The position numbers and the translations under genes are program-made. A stretch of 64,000 bases of DNA from Trichosporon coremiiforme (taxonomy: Eukaryota > Basidiomycota > Tremellomycetes > Trichosporonales > Trichosporonaceae), in the NCBI GenBank assembly GCA_039545355.1, contig BCJJ01000004.1:1692801-1756800 (forward strand), in the 5' to 3' direction. Positions within the stretch are counted from its first letter, which is position 1; every line of letters starts with the position of its first letter. Below the pieces are notes generated by a model. That model was not told the origin of the DNA and searched no databases. It saw only the letters and a program-made list of their open reading frames with translations. Shown here piece after piece: positions 11,752 through 23,219 of the stretch.

Positions 11752-12776
11752 ATGGCACCCCGCGGTGTCAGCAGAGAAGAGAAGCGCAAGAGGCGTAGGC
11801 GAGATCTCCCAGAAACACGCTGACGCAAAGTGCTCGACCTCTTCCACGAGACGGTGCGTGTGCCGCTCACACTTTCCGGTCGCAGCTGAAAATCTGGCGA
11901 AGGTCAGCTTATGATGGCAGAGCGAGTTCTTCACGCTGAAGGAGCTCGAGAAGATTGCCCCGAGTAAGCTACGTGGCTATAGGTGACCAGCTAATCGGCA
12001 GAACAGAAAGGCATCAGTGGGTTAAGATCTCTTCTGGAAGCTAACCGGCAGTCCAGCAAAGCGTCAAGGAGATCCTGGACGAGCTCGTCTCGGACCACCT
12101 CGTGTGCTTCGACAAGATGTAAGCTGGTTTTGTGTCTTTCAAGCTAATTCACAGCGGCACGAGCAACTGTCAGTTCCGGCCCTGTCTCGAACTGACGCTC
12201 AGACTACTGGTCCTTCCCCAGTGCCGTGGGCGCGGTCGTAAGTTTGCCACCCAGTTTTCCACACATCTTTTGTAACTGACATCAGAAACAAGCGACTCTG
12301 GCGAAGCTAAAAGCGGAAGAAGAGGCACTCGATTCCAGGCTGACTGCCGCGCGTGAGGGGGTGGCGAGTGCGCGTGCGCTGCGAGAGGAAACTGTCAGCT
12401 GAATGAGTCGTGCACTTCAGCTGACGTCAGGCCGAGCGCTGTGCCCTCCTCGCGCAACTCGAAGCTGCCACGGCTGAATCCGCCAAGTTGCAGGAACAGG
12501 TGAAGGAGGCTGGAGACGGGGATCCCGCCGCATACGCGCGCAAGAGGGCTGCTATCGAGGTCGCTAAGACTGCGGCTGTGCGCTGGACTGGTGAGCTGGG
12601 TGCACTCCCATGAGCTGACGGCAGACAATACTGTGGCCATCATGGGATACTGCAAAAGTATGGGTACTGATGAGGCTGAGATGCGCCAGTTCCTCGAGAT
12701 TGGTGAGCTTCGGGGTCTCCGAGATAGCTAGCTGACTTCAGACGACGAGTGGGACGACCTCGACACCACAGTGTAG
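11752..12776 (+). CDS. MND1: Meiotic recombination protein Mnd1
   Basis: Mnd1 pairs with Hop2 to stimulate Dmc1/Rad51 strand exchange in meiosis. No long ORF exists, so I assembled the gene from splice sites: exons 11752-11794, 11831-11853, 11921-11963, 12002-12016, 12052-12118, 12155-12168, 12203-12237, 12286-12393, 12431-12590, 12625-12702 and 12742-12776. Together they are 621 nt and encode 206 aa, like human MND1 (about 205). Seen after joining: MAPRGVSREEKRKRLLDLFHE, EFFTLKELEKIAP, SVKEILDELVSD, IGTSNYYWSFPS (winged-helix region), a long charged coiled coil, then VRWTDNTVAIMGYCK at the position of the family's RWTDNIFAI. Two exons are only 15 and 14 nt. All junctions are GT..AG. Confidence 0.93.
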
Positions 12777-13115
12777 CTGCCGTCAGCCGATGGTGACGGC
12801 AGAGCTCGTCCTCATGTAACATGAGCTAATCATCAGTGCCCCGTCCGCGCTGCCCAGCCCAACTGCTCCGCTCGATTTGCTCACGCCTGCACCGCCGTCC
12901 GTGATTCCATGCATCGATTCATACAATTGTTACACGTGTGTCCTTGGCCGCACACTCTCCAAAGTCCTGGAGGGGTTTGTGTTTTTCATGTTGAGGGGCC
13001 CCCGAGGGCTCCTGCCCAAGATGTCCAAGTGGCGGTACCTTAGCTCGGGGGGTAATCTTGCTTCCACTGTCGTTCTGCTGCTCGTTCAACTCTATGTCTA
13101 AGATGGGGTGATTGT
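12777..13115. other. Intergenic, tail-to-tail (MND1 / PRS)
   Basis: Short 3' flanks of two convergent genes. Nothing else is seen. Confidence 0.6.
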
Positions 13116-14720
13116 TCAGAAGAAGTCGTTCTTGAACAGGGCCGAGATCGACTCGCCGTTGTGGGTACGGCGTATCGACTCGGCAATGACGGGCGCGATG
13201 TCGATCGTGTCGAGCTGGCCGTTGAGAGCCTCGACGCGCTCGGTCTGGTCGATAGAGTTCGAGACAACGAGCTTCTTGACGGGCAGGTCGCGGAGGTTCT
13301 CCATCGTCGCCTCGGAGAGGAGACCGTGCGAGATGAGCGCGTAGACCTCGGTGGCACCAGAGTCGCGGAGGACACCGGCGGCGAGACGGACGGTGTGGCC
13401 AGTGTCGATCATGTCGTCAATGAGGATGGCGACACGGCCCTTGACGTCACCGACGAGGAGCTCCATCATGTCGTTCTTGTGGTTGTGCTCGTCATCGTCC
13501 TCGATACCGGCGGTGGAGCCGGCGTCCGAGCCGCTCGGCGTGGGGGGAACGGTGGGGATGGACTGCGAGTGAACGTCACGCCTGCGCTTGCGGTTGATTA
13601 GGGCGAAGTCGAGGTTGAGCTGGTCGGCAAGCGCGGTCGCGCGCTTGGCGCCTCCCGCGTCGGGCGAAACGATGATAGCGTTGCGCCAGTCGGGGATCTG
13701 AGCCTTGATGTACGAGAGCATGCTGGGTTCTGAGAACAGGTTGTCGACGGGAATGTCGAAGAAGCCCTGAATCTGCGAGGCGTGCAGGTCGAGCGTGATA
13801 ACGTGGTCGGCACCGGCGACGGCGAGCAGGTTGGCGACAAGCTTGGCAGTGAGGGGGGCACGCGACTTGTCCTTCTTGTCTTGCCGGGCGTAGGGGTAGC
13901 ACGGAATGACGGCGGTGATGCGCTTGGCGCTCGCAGTCTTGCACGCAGAGATCATGACGAGCAGCTCCATCAGGTGGTCGTTGATGTCAGGGGGCGACGG
14001 CGACTGGATGATGAACACATCCTCCTCACGGACAGACTGGTGGATCTGCACGCTAGTCTCCTTCGACATGAACTTGGAGACATGGCAGGGCGTGAGCGTG
14101 ATGCCGAGTCTGTGTGTCGGAACAGCCAGGTCATCGAAAAGTTGGCGGTGGACGTGAAATTTGACCGATCCAACAGCATTGAGTTCGGCGAAATCAATTT
14201 TGGGTGGGCCATGAGACACGCAATCCGGATTTCAACCATCCGTAGGCGAGCACAGTAGACGTTTCGAGCGCGGTTGTATGCACGATGTAGGCACAAGCGT
14301 CAGCTATCGGGAACCCAAGGACTCGGAGAGCGTTGGACGATGTCGGCGGAGGGGGGTTGATGAAAACGCCACCGGAAATCTGTAAAATCGGACCTCCGCG
14401 TATATGACAAGCGGAGGGCCCACAAAACAGTGCCCACTGCAGATAGGAGAACTGGTCGTTTGACCTATCTATATCCCCTATCCCCTATCGATATCGTGCA
14501 CTTCGCTCAACCCGATGCAGGAGACACGTACCGTGCGGCCACAGCCTCAGCGAGCTTGGGGTGGGCGTTGCCTGGAGGACGTCAGCTGCTGCTCCATTGA
14601 ACGTGCTCGTTCCGGCTTGGCAGAGTGCCCGAAAGTTCGAAAAATTGACCGCTTTCGTCACAGAGCCAGCTCGTGTGACTCACCCGTGAGGAGACGAATC
14701 GAGTTGCCCTTCTGGTGCAT
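13116..14720 (-). CDS. PRS: Ribose-phosphate pyrophosphokinase (PRPP synthetase)
   Basis: Makes PRPP from ribose-5-phosphate and ATP for nucleotide, His and Trp synthesis. Exon 1 (14720-14684) encodes MHQKGNSIRLLT, exon 2 (14571-14532) GNAHPKLAEAVAAR, and exon 3 (14109-13116) LGITLTPCHVSKF onward; total 356 aa. The joined N-terminus matches the family, whereas the long ORF beginning at 14219 reads through the second intron and is wrong there. Seen: EDVFIIQS, YPYARQDKKDKSRAP, VITLDLHASQIQGFFDIPVDN, the PRPP loop VAILIDDMIDTGHT, and an inserted acidic/Ser-rich stretch after KRRRDVH, as in other fungal subunits. It is head-to-head with eIF2A over 340 nt. Confidence 0.95.
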
Positions 14721-15060
14721 GGTGGTGTTGCTCCGGTTCCAAGACGGCGGGGTTGAGTTGGAGGAGGTGTAGAGCTTGGTGAGCAAGAGACCGTATGAGA
14801 AAGCAGCGATTACACAAATTTCAACCCTTGGCTTCAGAATCGTCATATAGCGCGCATTCCGAGAAACGAGGGTGGAGTGCGGGAGTAATGTCACGTGCGG
14901 TGGGAAAACGCAATGACGTGGTGATAGACACGCGGCAGACAATTTCGGACGGTATCAGTCATTGTCGCGGCCACCCTGTGCTGCCTGCCGGTCCAGTCCA
15001 CTTCTTGGCTGATCATCTCGCTGATTCGCCTAAGAGTACCACTGCTCCAACCTCACAGCC
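14721..15060. promoter_or_regulatory. Shared divergent promoter PRS / eIF2A
   Basis: A 340-nt interval between two start codons on opposite strands. No clear TATA box is seen. It probably drives both genes. Confidence 0.5.
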
Positions 15061-17208
15061 ATGGCCTCGGCACAGTACGCTTGTAAGTGCACTCCGACGT
15101 GATTCAGCTGATTCGTATAGTCCGCGCTCAAAAGTCTCTTGGCGTCGCCGACGGACCCTCGTTCGAGGTCTCGTCTAAGGTTCCTTCGTGAGTTTGTGCG
15201 ATGGTGTTCATCGGCAACTTGCTCCGATCGGCGTGACTGACATCAGTGACACTGCCAACGCCAAGGCTATTGTCTACTCGGAGGACGGCAAGTGGATCGC
15301 CTATGCGCTTGCCAACACGTGAGTCCTTGCCTTACCGGCTTGTCGAAGCTGACAGTGCAGTGTTCAGATCGTGTCGTCCTCAAGTGGCGAGGCTGTGACT
15401 ATTGAGCAGCCTGGCGTCGTCGCTCTCTCCTTCTCACCCCTGGCTTCCACTCTCTACACATTTGAGAGGCCGGTGAAGAGCGAAACTGACGTTTACAAGA
15501 ACGTCAAGGCGTGGAGCATCAAGGGAGAGCTGATCGGCGGATGGTACCAGAAGACCGAGAATGACTGGTGAAGTTCATCTCGATACAGTGCTGTGCTAAC
15601 GTTCAGGGCTCCCGTGATCACGCCCGACGAGGCTCACCGCTTCCAGCCGGCTGGTAACGACATCCTCATCTTCACCCCTCCGCTTGCTGCTCGCCCCGCT
15701 ACTCGTCTCAAGAACGACGGCCAGATCCGCGGTCTCTTCCTGTCCCATCCCGCGGAGCTCCCCGAGGGATGTACCAGCGCCAGGTCTGTCCGCCCTTACA
15801 CTGAGCCCGCCATGGCTGTCTGGGTCGGCGAGCGCAAGGGTGCCCCCGCCAACCTTGCCCTCTACCCGGTCTCGTCCCTCGTTGGCAAGCCCGCTTCCGC
15901 GGACAAGACCGAGAACCGTGAGATGCCCATCACGGTCGCGAGGAAGGCCTTCTACAAGGCTGACAAGCTCAACGTCAAGTGGAACAATGCCGGAACTATG
16001 GTTGGTTCATGTTTGTTGCGGTGTGCTGACCAGACTAGGCGCTCTTCCTCACCCACACCGACGTCGACAACACCGGCAAGTCGTACTACGGAGAGACGAA
16101 CCTCTACCTCGTTGCTCTTGACGGTTCGTTCGATGGCCTGGTTGACCTCGACAAGGAGGGTCCTATCTACGACTTCTCTTGGAACCCTACCTCCAAGGAC
16201 TTCTGCGTGTGCTACGGCTGTGAGTTGCCACACTCGTGATACGAGCTAATACCAGACATGCCCGCCCGCACTCAGATGTTCGACATCCGCGCCAAGGCGA
16301 TTCACTCCTTCGGCTCGGCTCCCCGCAACTTCCTCTCGTACCAGCCCCAGGGACGGTTGATTCTTTCTGCCGGTTTCGGAAACCTTGCGGGAGGTATCGA
16401 CGTCTGGGAGGTTAGCACGCGCAAGAAGGTCGCTGAGTTCACGGCTTCCAACAGCTCGCATTGCGAGTGGTCGCCTTGTGGACGCTACATCATGACTGCC
16501 ACCCTGTCGCCCCGACTTCGTGTCGACAACGGAGTGAAGATCTGGTGGTGTGGTGGTCAGCTTCTCCACGTCCAGAACACCGACGACCTTTACGCTGCCA
16601 GCTTCCGCCCAGGCCGTGTCGTGGACACCCCTCCCTTCCCCGCTGTTGTGCCCAAGGCTCCCGAGGCCAACGCGTCTATCAGCCTTTACAAGCCTAAGGG
16701 CGGAGACTCGAACGGTGCCGCCTCCAAGCCCGTTGGCGCTTACCGCCCTCCGGGAGCGCGTGGAATGGGAGCTTCCGATGCGTACCGCCGTGATGACGAC
16801 GCCCCTTCGAGCGGCGCTTCAACGCCCACCTTCAAGGGCGGCAAGCCCGCTGCTCGCTACATCCCTGGTGCCTCGATCCCTGGCGCCGCTGCCGTCCCGG
16901 GAGCTGCCGCCGCTGGAGGGGAGAAGAAGAAGCGTCAGCGCACCAAGAACAAGAAGGTGGACGTTGACGGCGTGACTGAGGCTGTGGCCAAGGCTTCGAT
17001 CGACGAGAAGCCCAAGGCCGCTGCTGCTGCGAACGACGAGGATGCCACGGCCAAGAAGATCAGGAATCTTACGAAGAAGCTCAAGGCCATTGACGAGCTC
17101 AAGGCCCGTGTCGCCAAGGGTGAGGTCCTCGAGAAGACGCAGGTCCAGAAGATCGAGACCGAGGGCTCGGTCCGCGCTGAGATCCGCGCTCTCGGCGGTG
17201 ACGCTTAA
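15061..17208 (+). CDS. Eukaryotic translation initiation factor 2A
   Basis: A non-canonical initiator-tRNA-binding factor (the monomeric eIF2A, not the eIF2 alpha subunit). Seven exons: 15061-15082, 15121-15187, 15247-15318, 15361-15567, 15607-16000, 16039-16219 and 16256-17208. They give 631 aa, close to the animal protein. Seen: a WD-like beta-propeller with WSIKGELIGGW, YDFSWNPTSKDFCVCYGYMPAR, FGNLAGGIDVWE and CEWSPCGRYIMTA; then GVKIWWCGGQLL, a Pro/Gly/Ala-rich region, a basic patch KKKRQRTKNKK, and a C-terminal helical KKLKAIDELKARVAKGE. The last two regions match the family's tRNA/mRNA-binding tail. The fifth intron uses a weak GTTGGT donor. It is convergent with the SERF gene, 137 nt apart. 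Confidence 0.95.
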
Positions 17209-17345
17209 GCTCTTTAAGCTTCCCTTCATCACTCTTAGATTCACTCCTGTCCTTCGTCACCCCCGTAGCTTGTAGCCGCCCTACGATCCCAGCATGATAT
17301 GGCCATACTATGCATTGCATTTATTGTCAAAACAACAAACGAGCT

Positions 17346-17886
17346 CTATTTCTTCTTATTCTTGTTGTCTCCGGTCTCGCCGGCCTCCTTGGCAGCCTGC
17401 TTAGCCTGCGGGGGTTAGCCTCACGAAGCGATATGTGCAAGTTCCGGTTGATCAGTGTCCCGACCGGTGACACTGGGTCTGGGCACCATGCTCAGTCAGA
17501 GCCTGCATAGCCCATCTCGCGTGGTGCGATAGGTTAGGTTCGCGAACTCACAGCGATCCTGCCGCGTCAGTTCAGTACGAGATTGTGCAAACTCACTTAG
17601 CCTGGAGGGCGTTGGCGTCAGCCTCGCGCCTCTTGGTGGGGTCGCCAGTCTGCTTCTTCTTGCCAGCAGCACTGAACGTTAGCAAAGTCCGACACGTTTG
17701 ATTGTGGTTGAATTGGAGATGCGATGAGCATCGATGGAGAAGAGGTCGGCAACATGTTGGAAGCGATGAAGGGGAGGACCGAAGATAACACTCACGCCTT
17801 CGCCAGGTTCTTGGCCCTGTCGCGATCTCTCTGGTCACCGCCTGTCAGTCAGTATCAGAGCCGACACTCTTGAACTCACGCGTCAT
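17346..17886 (-). CDS. Small EDRK-rich factor (SERF/4F5 family)
   Basis: SERF proteins are tiny, very basic proteins; animal members promote amyloid nucleation and bind nucleic acid. Five exons (17886-17880, 17841-17796, 17671-17597, 17558-17552, 17405-17346) give 64 aa. Joined, it begins MTRGDQRDRDRAKNLAKA, the signature 4F5 N-terminus, and continues AAGKKKQTGDPTKRREADA to a Lys-rich end (NKNKKK). Two exons are only 7 nt. Because introns make up most of the gene, ORF-based calling sees only fragments. All junctions are GT..AG, with gctgac/gctaac-type branch sites, and frame is preserved throughout. Confidence 0.88.
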
Positions 17887-18369
17887 CCTGAAGATGAGAT
17901 AGGTTTGTTTGGTTCTCGAGGGAGGAGAAGGAAATTTCCCGCCTGGGGCTGATACGCGACCAGGCCAGACCCGGCGGACAGCACCCAGGCGTGTTCAAGG
18001 CCGCGACCAATTTGATTGTCACGTGGCTTTGCTCCCGCGGTGGCGTTTCTGTTATCGGGCATCTGGCGGGTGGCGACTAAGACGGTATTGACAGGAACAA
18101 TGCATGCTTTCCACTGCAGCGAACGAGGACCTCATCACCTCAGAGAATGAGTATCACGGTACTTAATACATAAACAGTACTGAGTGTGCTACGTATGTTC
18201 TGTTGGTGAACCGGAAAGCGGGGCGCCTGTCGATCGCCTGGACTGTCACCCTAGTGGAACCAAATAACCTCCACCACCCGAGAGTGACCTGATCGACCTG
18301 AGATGTCTCCGTAGCAACACGCCTTCATTCTGTCTTCCTTCAACACCTTCAACGCGTGGGACACACACC
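17887..18369. other. Divergent intergenic region (SERF / BTB array)
   Basis: No gene seen. It marks the left border of the accessory BTB block. Confidence 0.5.
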
Positions 18370-19223
18370 ATGTCAATCCCCTCTGGTGACTCTGAGACCA
18401 GCACCCCCTTTAAGGTCGGCTTCGAGTACGGACAGAGGGTCGACTACTACTCGCGCAACGAACACAAATCTGTTCAGCGACCTCCCCGATTTCACCCTGG
18501 TCTCTGCCAACCCCCAGCGGTGCCAATTCCGAGTTCCCCCCAGGTCTCTGTTCAAAAGCTTCGTAAGTTGAAAATTGTCTCTACGCAATCGCTTTCCTTG
18601 CTCATATCCCCAGCCCAAAGCTCCTGCATTCCTTCGTCGGCAAGCGCAGCGGGAAGAAGGAGTACCACTTCTACGAGACAAAGATCCCCAGAACGACCAA
18701 CGCTTTCCCACTTTTGCCGCCTGCTGACACTCAAGAACTTCGGTAGAGTGGAACCAGCATCGAGCTTCGTGACGCGCAGGAGGCGCCGCAGCTCATCAAG
18801 TTCCTCCGCAAATGGGATTGCGCGGAACTTCTGCGTGAGCTCTCGCGCTGCTTTTCCTTCTCCTACGCCACAAAGAAGTGCATTCCCGTTCATGCGTTCA
18901 TCATCGCTGCCATGCTCAACAATGGTTCGCGCTGCGAATGCATCCTCGCACTCGAAGACAGGAACATGTCTCGCGACAACCGCTTCGACGCCCTCCACAT
19001 CCTCTTCAACTTCTGGCCCGACATTCCCCACGAGTATCTGTACGCTCTTAGCTGGACCCGGGTCATGTGCAAGAGGTTGGAGAAGGAGCCCGAAGAGGGT
19101 GGAGAGGCAGTCTCGTTTGCTCGGCTGATAGCTTTCACGGGATCTCGCGGCAAGCTCAGCGTAACATCCACAAGCAGACCGCAGCTCGCTTCGATGGGGA
19201 GTCTGGGCCCCTGTTGGATCTGA
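18370..19223 (+). pseudogene. BTB/POZ-like array copy 1 (damaged)
   Basis: This belongs to the tandem family at 18.4-27.4 kb. The ATG at 18370 has good context (caccatg) and opens MSIPSGDSETSTPF, but the family motif continues one frame over: LFSDLPDFTLVSANPQRC, equivalent to GDFTLISSDGWR in siblings. After a plausible intron (about 18563-18613), KLLHSFVGKR and KEYHFYETKIP follow. An in-frame TAG near 18747 then interrupts the reading before LRDAQEAPQLIKFLRKWDC, whose FLRKxDC motif is shared with siblings. The last open part runs to 19223. At least one frameshift, a phase mismatch at the intron and one stop point to a pseudogene; an unrecognised splice pattern is the alternative. Confidence 0.6.
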
Positions 19224-19880
19224 CGCAGAAGAGCGATTGAGACGACGAGCAAGCCCGCCGCGATACAGCCTGGAAGAGCACTTTGACGCTTGAATCGTAC
19301 TATCCTCTCACTCTCAGATCTCAGTTTATAATTAGTGATTATGAACGTTCGGAATCACTACCGCAGTATTTCATCGGCGGATGGAGTAATGAGGTCCTCA
19401 AACGCGGCGGCCGCCGCATCGAACATTACTCTGGGCACCACCAGCCCATCCTCATACACCTGTCCATCAGCACCAGTCAGCCGATGGTGATGCACTTCGG
19501 TGCACGTAGTGCGAATAATGCACACAATCAAGCTAAGCATATACGTCCACGTCCATGTTGAAGTTGCATACACACCCAGTCAGCTACAGTCGATCATCAC
19601 CCCAGGCCACCATCTGCGAAGCAACGCTGTTCGGGCACTGCAGATGCTGGATGCATGAGGCGGCCTCTGTGTCTTATTCACAAGCCGCTCTGACCCTCTG
19701 CAGTTATGCATGAGGTGTTGGTGGACTTTAGCATGGACAGCAGGCAGTCGAGTTTTATTGACTTCGAGCTACGCCTTCCTACGGTGGCAAACCCTGATCG
19801 AGTCTAGCTCGGCGGGGTGTGTAAGTACTCGACATCTGCATTCTCCCAACTTCTCATTCGTCTCCTTCCGTTCACTCACT
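19224..19880. other. Intergenic spacer within the BTB array
   Basis: No coding feature supported. It presumably contains the promoter of copy 2. Confidence 0.5.
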
Positions 19881-20694
19881 ATGGCCACTCACCCACCCGG
19901 CAGCAGCTCTCCACCAACCTATACGTTTCTCCAGGATCATCCTGAGGGGCAGGATGGCGACTTCGTTCTTGTCTCAAGCGATGGCTGGCTCTTCAAGGTT
20001 TCGTCCGAGCTTCTTTTCGAGTCCAGGTAGGTACCGTTGTCGTTCCCAGCTGAATGTCAGCCCCGCCCTTCGTGAGCTCCATCATCCCAGCAGCGCCAAC
20101 TCTCGCCCTCTAACCCAGCCCGAGCACCTTTTCACTGACCCGACCATCGAGCGAAAGCACGTCATCGTGCGCTACCTGCAGTTGATCGTGCACAAGACCG
20201 TTGGCGACGACGCCTTCACACGCAGGCAGGCCGGCAGTCTACTGGACCGCATCCTGCTCACCGAGTACCTGGACCTGGTCAAGTTTCTGCAAAAGTGGGG
20301 CTGCAACGACTACATGCTCGACACACACGCAATGCTGCGTCTGGGCTTGGCGCTCATCCGCGCGTGCGTCGACCGCACTTTGGACCCCCTCGACATCTTC
20401 GTGCTGGGCGCCAAGATAGACGAGAGGGATGTGTGCGCTACGGCCATTGCCGCCGGCTGCTTTGCGGACCGCGTCTACCACACTGAGAGCGGAGAGTATC
20501 GCGAGGTTGTTTGGGGCGTCAAGCAACTCCCCGAACGATTCATGCAGCTGTGCTCCCCCAGCTACGTCGATGCTTTCATCCGTACCATCCGAGTGTACTG
20601 GAATACCAGCGGTACCATTCAGAGTGGGAGGACGCTTCCCTTCGACTTCCTGCAGGATCGATTCTGCCGGTTCCGCGAATCTCCGGACCTTTGA
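19881..20694 (+). CDS. BTB/POZ-like protein, array copy 2 (intact)
   Basis: Exon 1 (19881-20026) and exon 2 (20061-20694) are joined over a 34-nt intron to give 259 aa. Seen: an N-terminal polar segment, then GDFVLVSSDGWLFKVSSELL split by the intron (ag|c, a Ser codon), PALRELHHPS, LFTDPTIERKHVIVRYLQL, and FLQKWGCNDYML followed by a helical region. The order (DFxLVSSDGWxFK, then S..LR.., then FTDP..E...V..) fits a BTB/POZ core, where residues before the Ser correspond to the usual FKVHK..L..SPVF. No Kelch, zinc-finger or other partner domain is present. Intron position and phase are identical in copies 4 and 5. Function is unknown; BTB-only proteins often dimerise or act as Cul3 adaptors. Confidence 0.72.
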
Positions 20695-21197
20695 ACATGG
20701 TGGCGGGCCCGCCAGTCCTGGTTTTAGCTATGGCCGAGGAGTTTGATACTCCGTTGGCGAGATACCTGTCCATCAGACGTGTTGATAGCTTCCTGTTTCC
20801 GGTATTCAAAGGATTGCTCACGGTATGCCATAGGGGGCTATTGTTCATTAGAAGTCATGTACAAGTCCCGTTGCACGCTATGAGGATCGATGTCTGGTGT
20901 TGTGGCGGCGCGAAAATTCGAAAAAATCCACCAAATCACGCTCCTACAGCCGGCTGCTTTCGTATCATCAGAGATGCATCGCAGTTGAGCAGAGTCAACG
21001 AGACCCAGAAACGGGAACGTGGTGCAGTGCTCGTGGTGCCATAGGTACATGAGGGTGTGATGTGTGTGATGTGGAGGTCTGACGCGGACGCAGTTGCGCC
21101 CGCGCCATGGCATTCCAGTGGTAGTGACAGCCCCTTGGTGTGTGCTTGCGCAATCGATCTTTTTCCACACTCCCCATCCTCCCAGCTTTTTAACAGC
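20695..21197. other. Intergenic spacer within the BTB array
   Basis: No gene seen. A TTTTTCC-rich stretch just before 21198 could be promoter sequence of copy 3. Confidence 0.5.
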
Positions 21198-21321
21198 ATG
21201 TCGGAGCTCAAGCCCGAATCCATCGACATCCGGGACCATCCCGACTGGCAAAAGGGCGATTTCACCCTGATCTCAGCGGATGGGTGGCGAATCAAGGTTT
21301 GGTGGCATCACCTTCTGACAG

Positions 21322-21361
21322 GTGAGCGCAGCTTCTCCGTCTATACTGAGCTGACCATCAG
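21322..21361 (+). other. Candidate retained intron in BTB copy 3
   Basis: GTGAGC donor, gctgac branch and CATCAG acceptor at the position of the conserved intron. The length, 40 nt, is not a multiple of three. The unspliced reading has no stop and stays in frame with the downstream family motif; the spliced reading hits a stop soon after. Confidence 0.5.
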
Positions 21362-21487
21362 CGACACGTTTCGAGCCGCTCTGAATGCCGACAAGCCAAC
21401 CATAACCTTCACAGACCCCGATGTGGAGAGCAAGCGGGTGCTCTCATTCTTTGCGCGCCTCATCTCGCACCCCGCCGAAAAGGCCGA

Positions 21488-21489
21488 TA
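21488..21489 (+). repeat. Target-site duplication TA (left)
   Basis: The TA dinucleotide flanking the left inverted repeat. The matching TA is at 23247-23248, as expected for Tc1/mariner insertion. Confidence 0.85.
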
Positions 21490-21516
21490 AACTAGGGTCA
21501 CAGGTTAAGTCGAACG
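21490..21516 (+). repeat. Left terminal inverted repeat
   Basis: Begins AACTAGGGTCACAGG. All 27 nt are the exact reverse complement of 23220-23246. Confidence 0.95.
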
Positions 21517-21868
21517 GATGCGCACGGTCCCGTCATCGTCAACCTCGCCGTGGCTCATGTTCTGATCCATAACTCATGCAACGGTACTCTTTATGCCTAG
21601 AAACTCCGCGTAGAGCCGAAAGGAATGCTTGGCAGCTCGGACAAATGGAGCTGCAGAGCGCACCGTGCATACTGGCCACCACACCACCACAATAAAGCTG
21701 CATGTCACCACCCTCCTTATCGCCCTAGATCTCAGCCACCGAGGCCTGTGCTTGCCCCAAATCTTTCATGTATCAAGCTCCGAAGCTGGGCTTTTGGAAA
21801 ATCCAAGAATTGAGTCGAAACCATGCATATCGGCAGCGGAGTCCGTCCGACTGTCCATCTTTGTGGCA

Positions 21869-21874
21869 TATAAG
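21869..21874 (+). promoter_or_regulatory. TATA-like element of the transposase gene
   Basis: TATAAG about 60 nt upstream of the transposase ATG, inside the element. Confidence 0.4.
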
Positions 21875-21931
21875 CCTCCTTGAGTGCCACTTCTCTTCCA
21901 CAACAGCTCTACCTCATCAGAACTTGCAGCT

Positions 21932-23072
21932 ATGCCTCGCCCTTGCCTCACACCTCGCCGCCGCGCCAAGATTGCGTCCTTGGCTCGCTACCGCAGCTAT
22001 TCCTCTGTCGCCTGGGAGTACAACGTCGCCAAGAGCACTGTGGGTTACTGTGTGATGTTAGCTCGCCTCCAGGCTCTCATTCCACCTGCTCTGGCTGTTC
22101 TGAACCCTGTCCAGGGGATCCGCATCCCCCGCAGCCACACCAAGCTCACTCCCGACAACCTCAGAGCGATCTACGAGGTCTTTGAGGCTCAGCCCTTCGC
22201 CAGCAATCGTGAGGTGTTGGACACTCTTGCAGACAGAGACATTGTCCTCTCTCTCATGACTCTGCGCCGTGCACGTCGCCAGCTTGGTTATGGCCGCTTT
22301 GTGGCTCTTGTGCGGCCGTATCTAAGCCCCCTTCACAAGGAGAAGCGTCTCGCTTATGCTCTTGAGCAGCAGCGACTCTTCCAAGAGTGGAGGAAGGTGA
22401 TCTTCTGTGACGAGGTCCCTCTCTACATTGACCAGCTCCACAGAGCATATGTGACGCGCCCCATCGGTTCTGACCGTGCCAATGAGCGGTGAGTGTCTTT
22501 CCTGACGTTCTACATGCTGTGGAAGAGTGCTGACACTCAGGTACATCCAGTACACCTCCAGATCGAGCTGTGGGTCGATTATGTGCTGGGGGGCTATCTG
22601 GTATGGCGGCAAGTCGAAGCTGGTGTGGTTTGACACCTCCCAGTCGACCTCCAAGCGCAAGGGAGTCAATGCGGCCATCTATCGCACCCAGGTGACTGAG
22701 AAGGAGTTGTTTGATTGCTGGAAGCGTGTCAAGACTCAGTGGCGTGGTTATGGCTTGCCCTGGGTTGTAGAGGACAACGCTGTCGTCCACACAGCCAAGG
22801 CCACCCGTGGCAAGGCAGAGCAACTTGGCATGCGCTTCCTGCCTCACCCTCCCTGCTCTCCTTGCCTCAACCCCATTGAGAACCTTTGGAGCAACCTCAA
22901 GCGCCGCCTGGCCCGTCTCAACCCTCGTCCCACCACCCAGGAGGGGCTATTCGCTGCCGCTACGGAGCTCTGGAACACCTATGATCAGAATGAGATCGAC
23001 CGACTTATCATGTCCATGCCTAACAGGATCAAGGACACCATCTCTGCTAATGGAGGACACATTAAGTATTGA
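21932..23072 (+). CDS. Tc1/mariner-superfamily transposase (DD34E)
   Basis: Two exons (21932-22488 and 22541-23072) give 362 aa. Seen: an N-terminal helix-turn-helix region (RAKIASLARYRSYSSVAWEY, then NVAKSTV), the catalytic Asp160 in VIFCDEVPLY, Asp264 in VVEDNAVVHTAK and Glu299 in SPCLNPIENLWSNLKRR. Asp264 and Glu299 are separated by 34 residues, the DD34E spacing of the Tc1 family. All three acidic residues are present and there is no stop or frameshift, so the protein should be catalytically competent. The 52-nt intron has the same style as host introns (GTGAGT, gctgac, CAG). The start is the ATG at 21932; an earlier in-frame GTG is ignored. Confidence 0.93.
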
Positions 23073-23219
23073 TCCCAGGTGCACCATGCTTCGTATATAG
23101 GTTACCAAGACTCCCATGCACGTGGAACAACTGTTTATAGAGCAAGAAACATGCATATGCATGAGTTATTCGTGGTTGCAGCGAGGTCGACAGTTCACGG
23201 CCTCGTTTGTGGCACCACT

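Noticed and set aside
13116..14219. 367-aa ORF as the full PRPP synthetase
   Set aside because: Its first about 35 residues read through an intron. Exons at 14720-14684 and 14571-14532 supply the true conserved N-terminus.
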